The position numbers were made by a program, and so were the translations under genes. The notes below the pieces were generated by a model. The model did no database searches and was not told the DNA's origin. It saw nothing but the letters and a program-made list of their open reading frames with translations. A stretch of 5,903 nucleotides of DNA, taken from Anaerolineales bacterium. GTDB taxonomy: Bacteria; Chloroflexota; Anaerolineae; Anaerolineales; Villigracilaceae. Below, in pieces: positions 5,646 through 5,903 of the stretch (the stretch's first letter is position 1; each line of letters begins with the position of its first letter). The stretch lies in the NCBI GenBank assembly GCA_025966435.1, contig JAICRQ010000237.1, positions 1 to 5,903 on the forward strand, read 5' to 3'.

Positions 5646-5903
5646 ATGCAGGATATATCGACGCTGGCAAGAAAACCCCATTCCTATCCGTGGCTGCCTT
5701 CTTTATTCGCGATAGCCGGTTTTCTGGTTTACATTTTCCACGCGCTGGAAATTGCCCGCACTCGGACGTCATTCCTCGATGAAGGTTTATATCTTTACAA
5801 GGGGTATCTCTTCGCCACCGGGCAGCAAATTCCCTTTGCCGATTATGGCGTGTGGACAAATCATGCCATCCTGTCCTTTTTAATCCCTGGCTATATCCAA
5901 AAA
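5646..5903 (+). CDS. N-terminal part of a membrane GT-C glycosyltransferase, PMT/ArnT-like (runs off right edge)
   Basis: Only the first 86 codons are visible, open to the window edge. After a short polar N-terminus there is one membrane helix (about residues 16-37), then a segment expected outside the membrane beginning RTRTSFLDEGLYLYKGYLF (38-56). The acidic pair Asp45-Glu46 matches the DE or D motif in the first external loop of PMT, ArnT and related GT-C enzymes, which use polyprenyl-phosphate sugars. The following GQQIPFADYGVWTNHAILSFL resembles the G--PY-D----PPL---L pattern of the glycosyltransferase 39 (PMT_2) family. The ATG is the first start after the upstream stop, 15 bases past the epimerase, with only weak Shine-Dalgarno potential, which suggests coupled translation. 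It probably belongs to the same polysaccharide or protein-glycosylation pathway. Acceptor and donor are unknown. Confidence 0.75.
   Translation, partial: MQDISTLARKPHSYPWLPSLFAIAGFLVYIFHALEIARTRTSFLDEGLYLYKGYLFATGQQIPFADYGVWTNHAILSFLIPGYIQK

Noticed and set aside
4659..5903. Read-through fusion of the epimerase and the glycosyltransferase, which share a reading frame
   Set aside because: A TGA at 5628-5630 ends the epimerase at its normal length and the transferase has its own ATG at 5646; the shared frame is best taken as chance.

Overview
The window looks like a chromosomal segment of a bacterium, most likely an environmental Chloroflexota of the class Anaerolineae. That guess rests on the general look of the proteins, moderately GC-rich coding sequence, a promoter that seems to give a leaderless tsaE message, and an intergenic array of ACCTGTCT-like octamers. 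No rRNA or other marker gene is present, so the assignment is inference. Coding is dense: seven protein genes, two of them cut by the window edges, and no gene-free stretch longer than about 165 bases.

Layout. Positions 1-790 (minus strand) hold an MscS-type mechanosensitive channel gene that runs off the left edge. Positions 791-954 are a divergent intergenic region with a minus-strand promoter for the channel, a degenerate inverted array of 8-bp repeats, and an extended -10 promoter (TGATATAAT) for the rightward genes. Positions 955-3221 hold a tightly packed set, tsaE, tsaB, rimI and a family 4 uracil-DNA glycosylase gene, in which each start overlaps the preceding stop. After about 60 bases, 3283-5903 hold a nucleotide-sugar module on the same strand: a WbpA-like UDP-sugar 6-dehydrogenase, a UDP-uronate 4-epimerase-like enzyme, and the start of a membrane GT-C (PMT/ArnT-like) glycosyltransferase that runs off the right edge.

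How the genes work together. TsaE and TsaB belong to the machinery that makes N6-threonylcarbamoyladenosine (t6A37) in tRNAs reading ANN codons; RimI is its usual genomic companion and acetylates protein N-termini. TsaD, the catalytic partner, is not here. The glycosylase removes uracil from DNA and is linked to this set by overlap, not by pathway. The dehydrogenase and epimerase would turn a UDP-hexose or UDP-HexNAc into the gluco- and then galacto-configured UDP-uronic acid, feeding a surface polysaccharide or glycoprotein; the membrane transferase probably acts in the same pathway using a lipid-linked donor. No intrinsic terminator separates the housekeeping set from the sugar module, so all six rightward genes could be co-transcribed.

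I found no CRISPR array, transposon, tRNA, phage gene or clear new system. The least explained elements are the octamer repeat palindrome at 845-919 and the hairpin beside the ribosome-binding site of the dehydrogenase gene.
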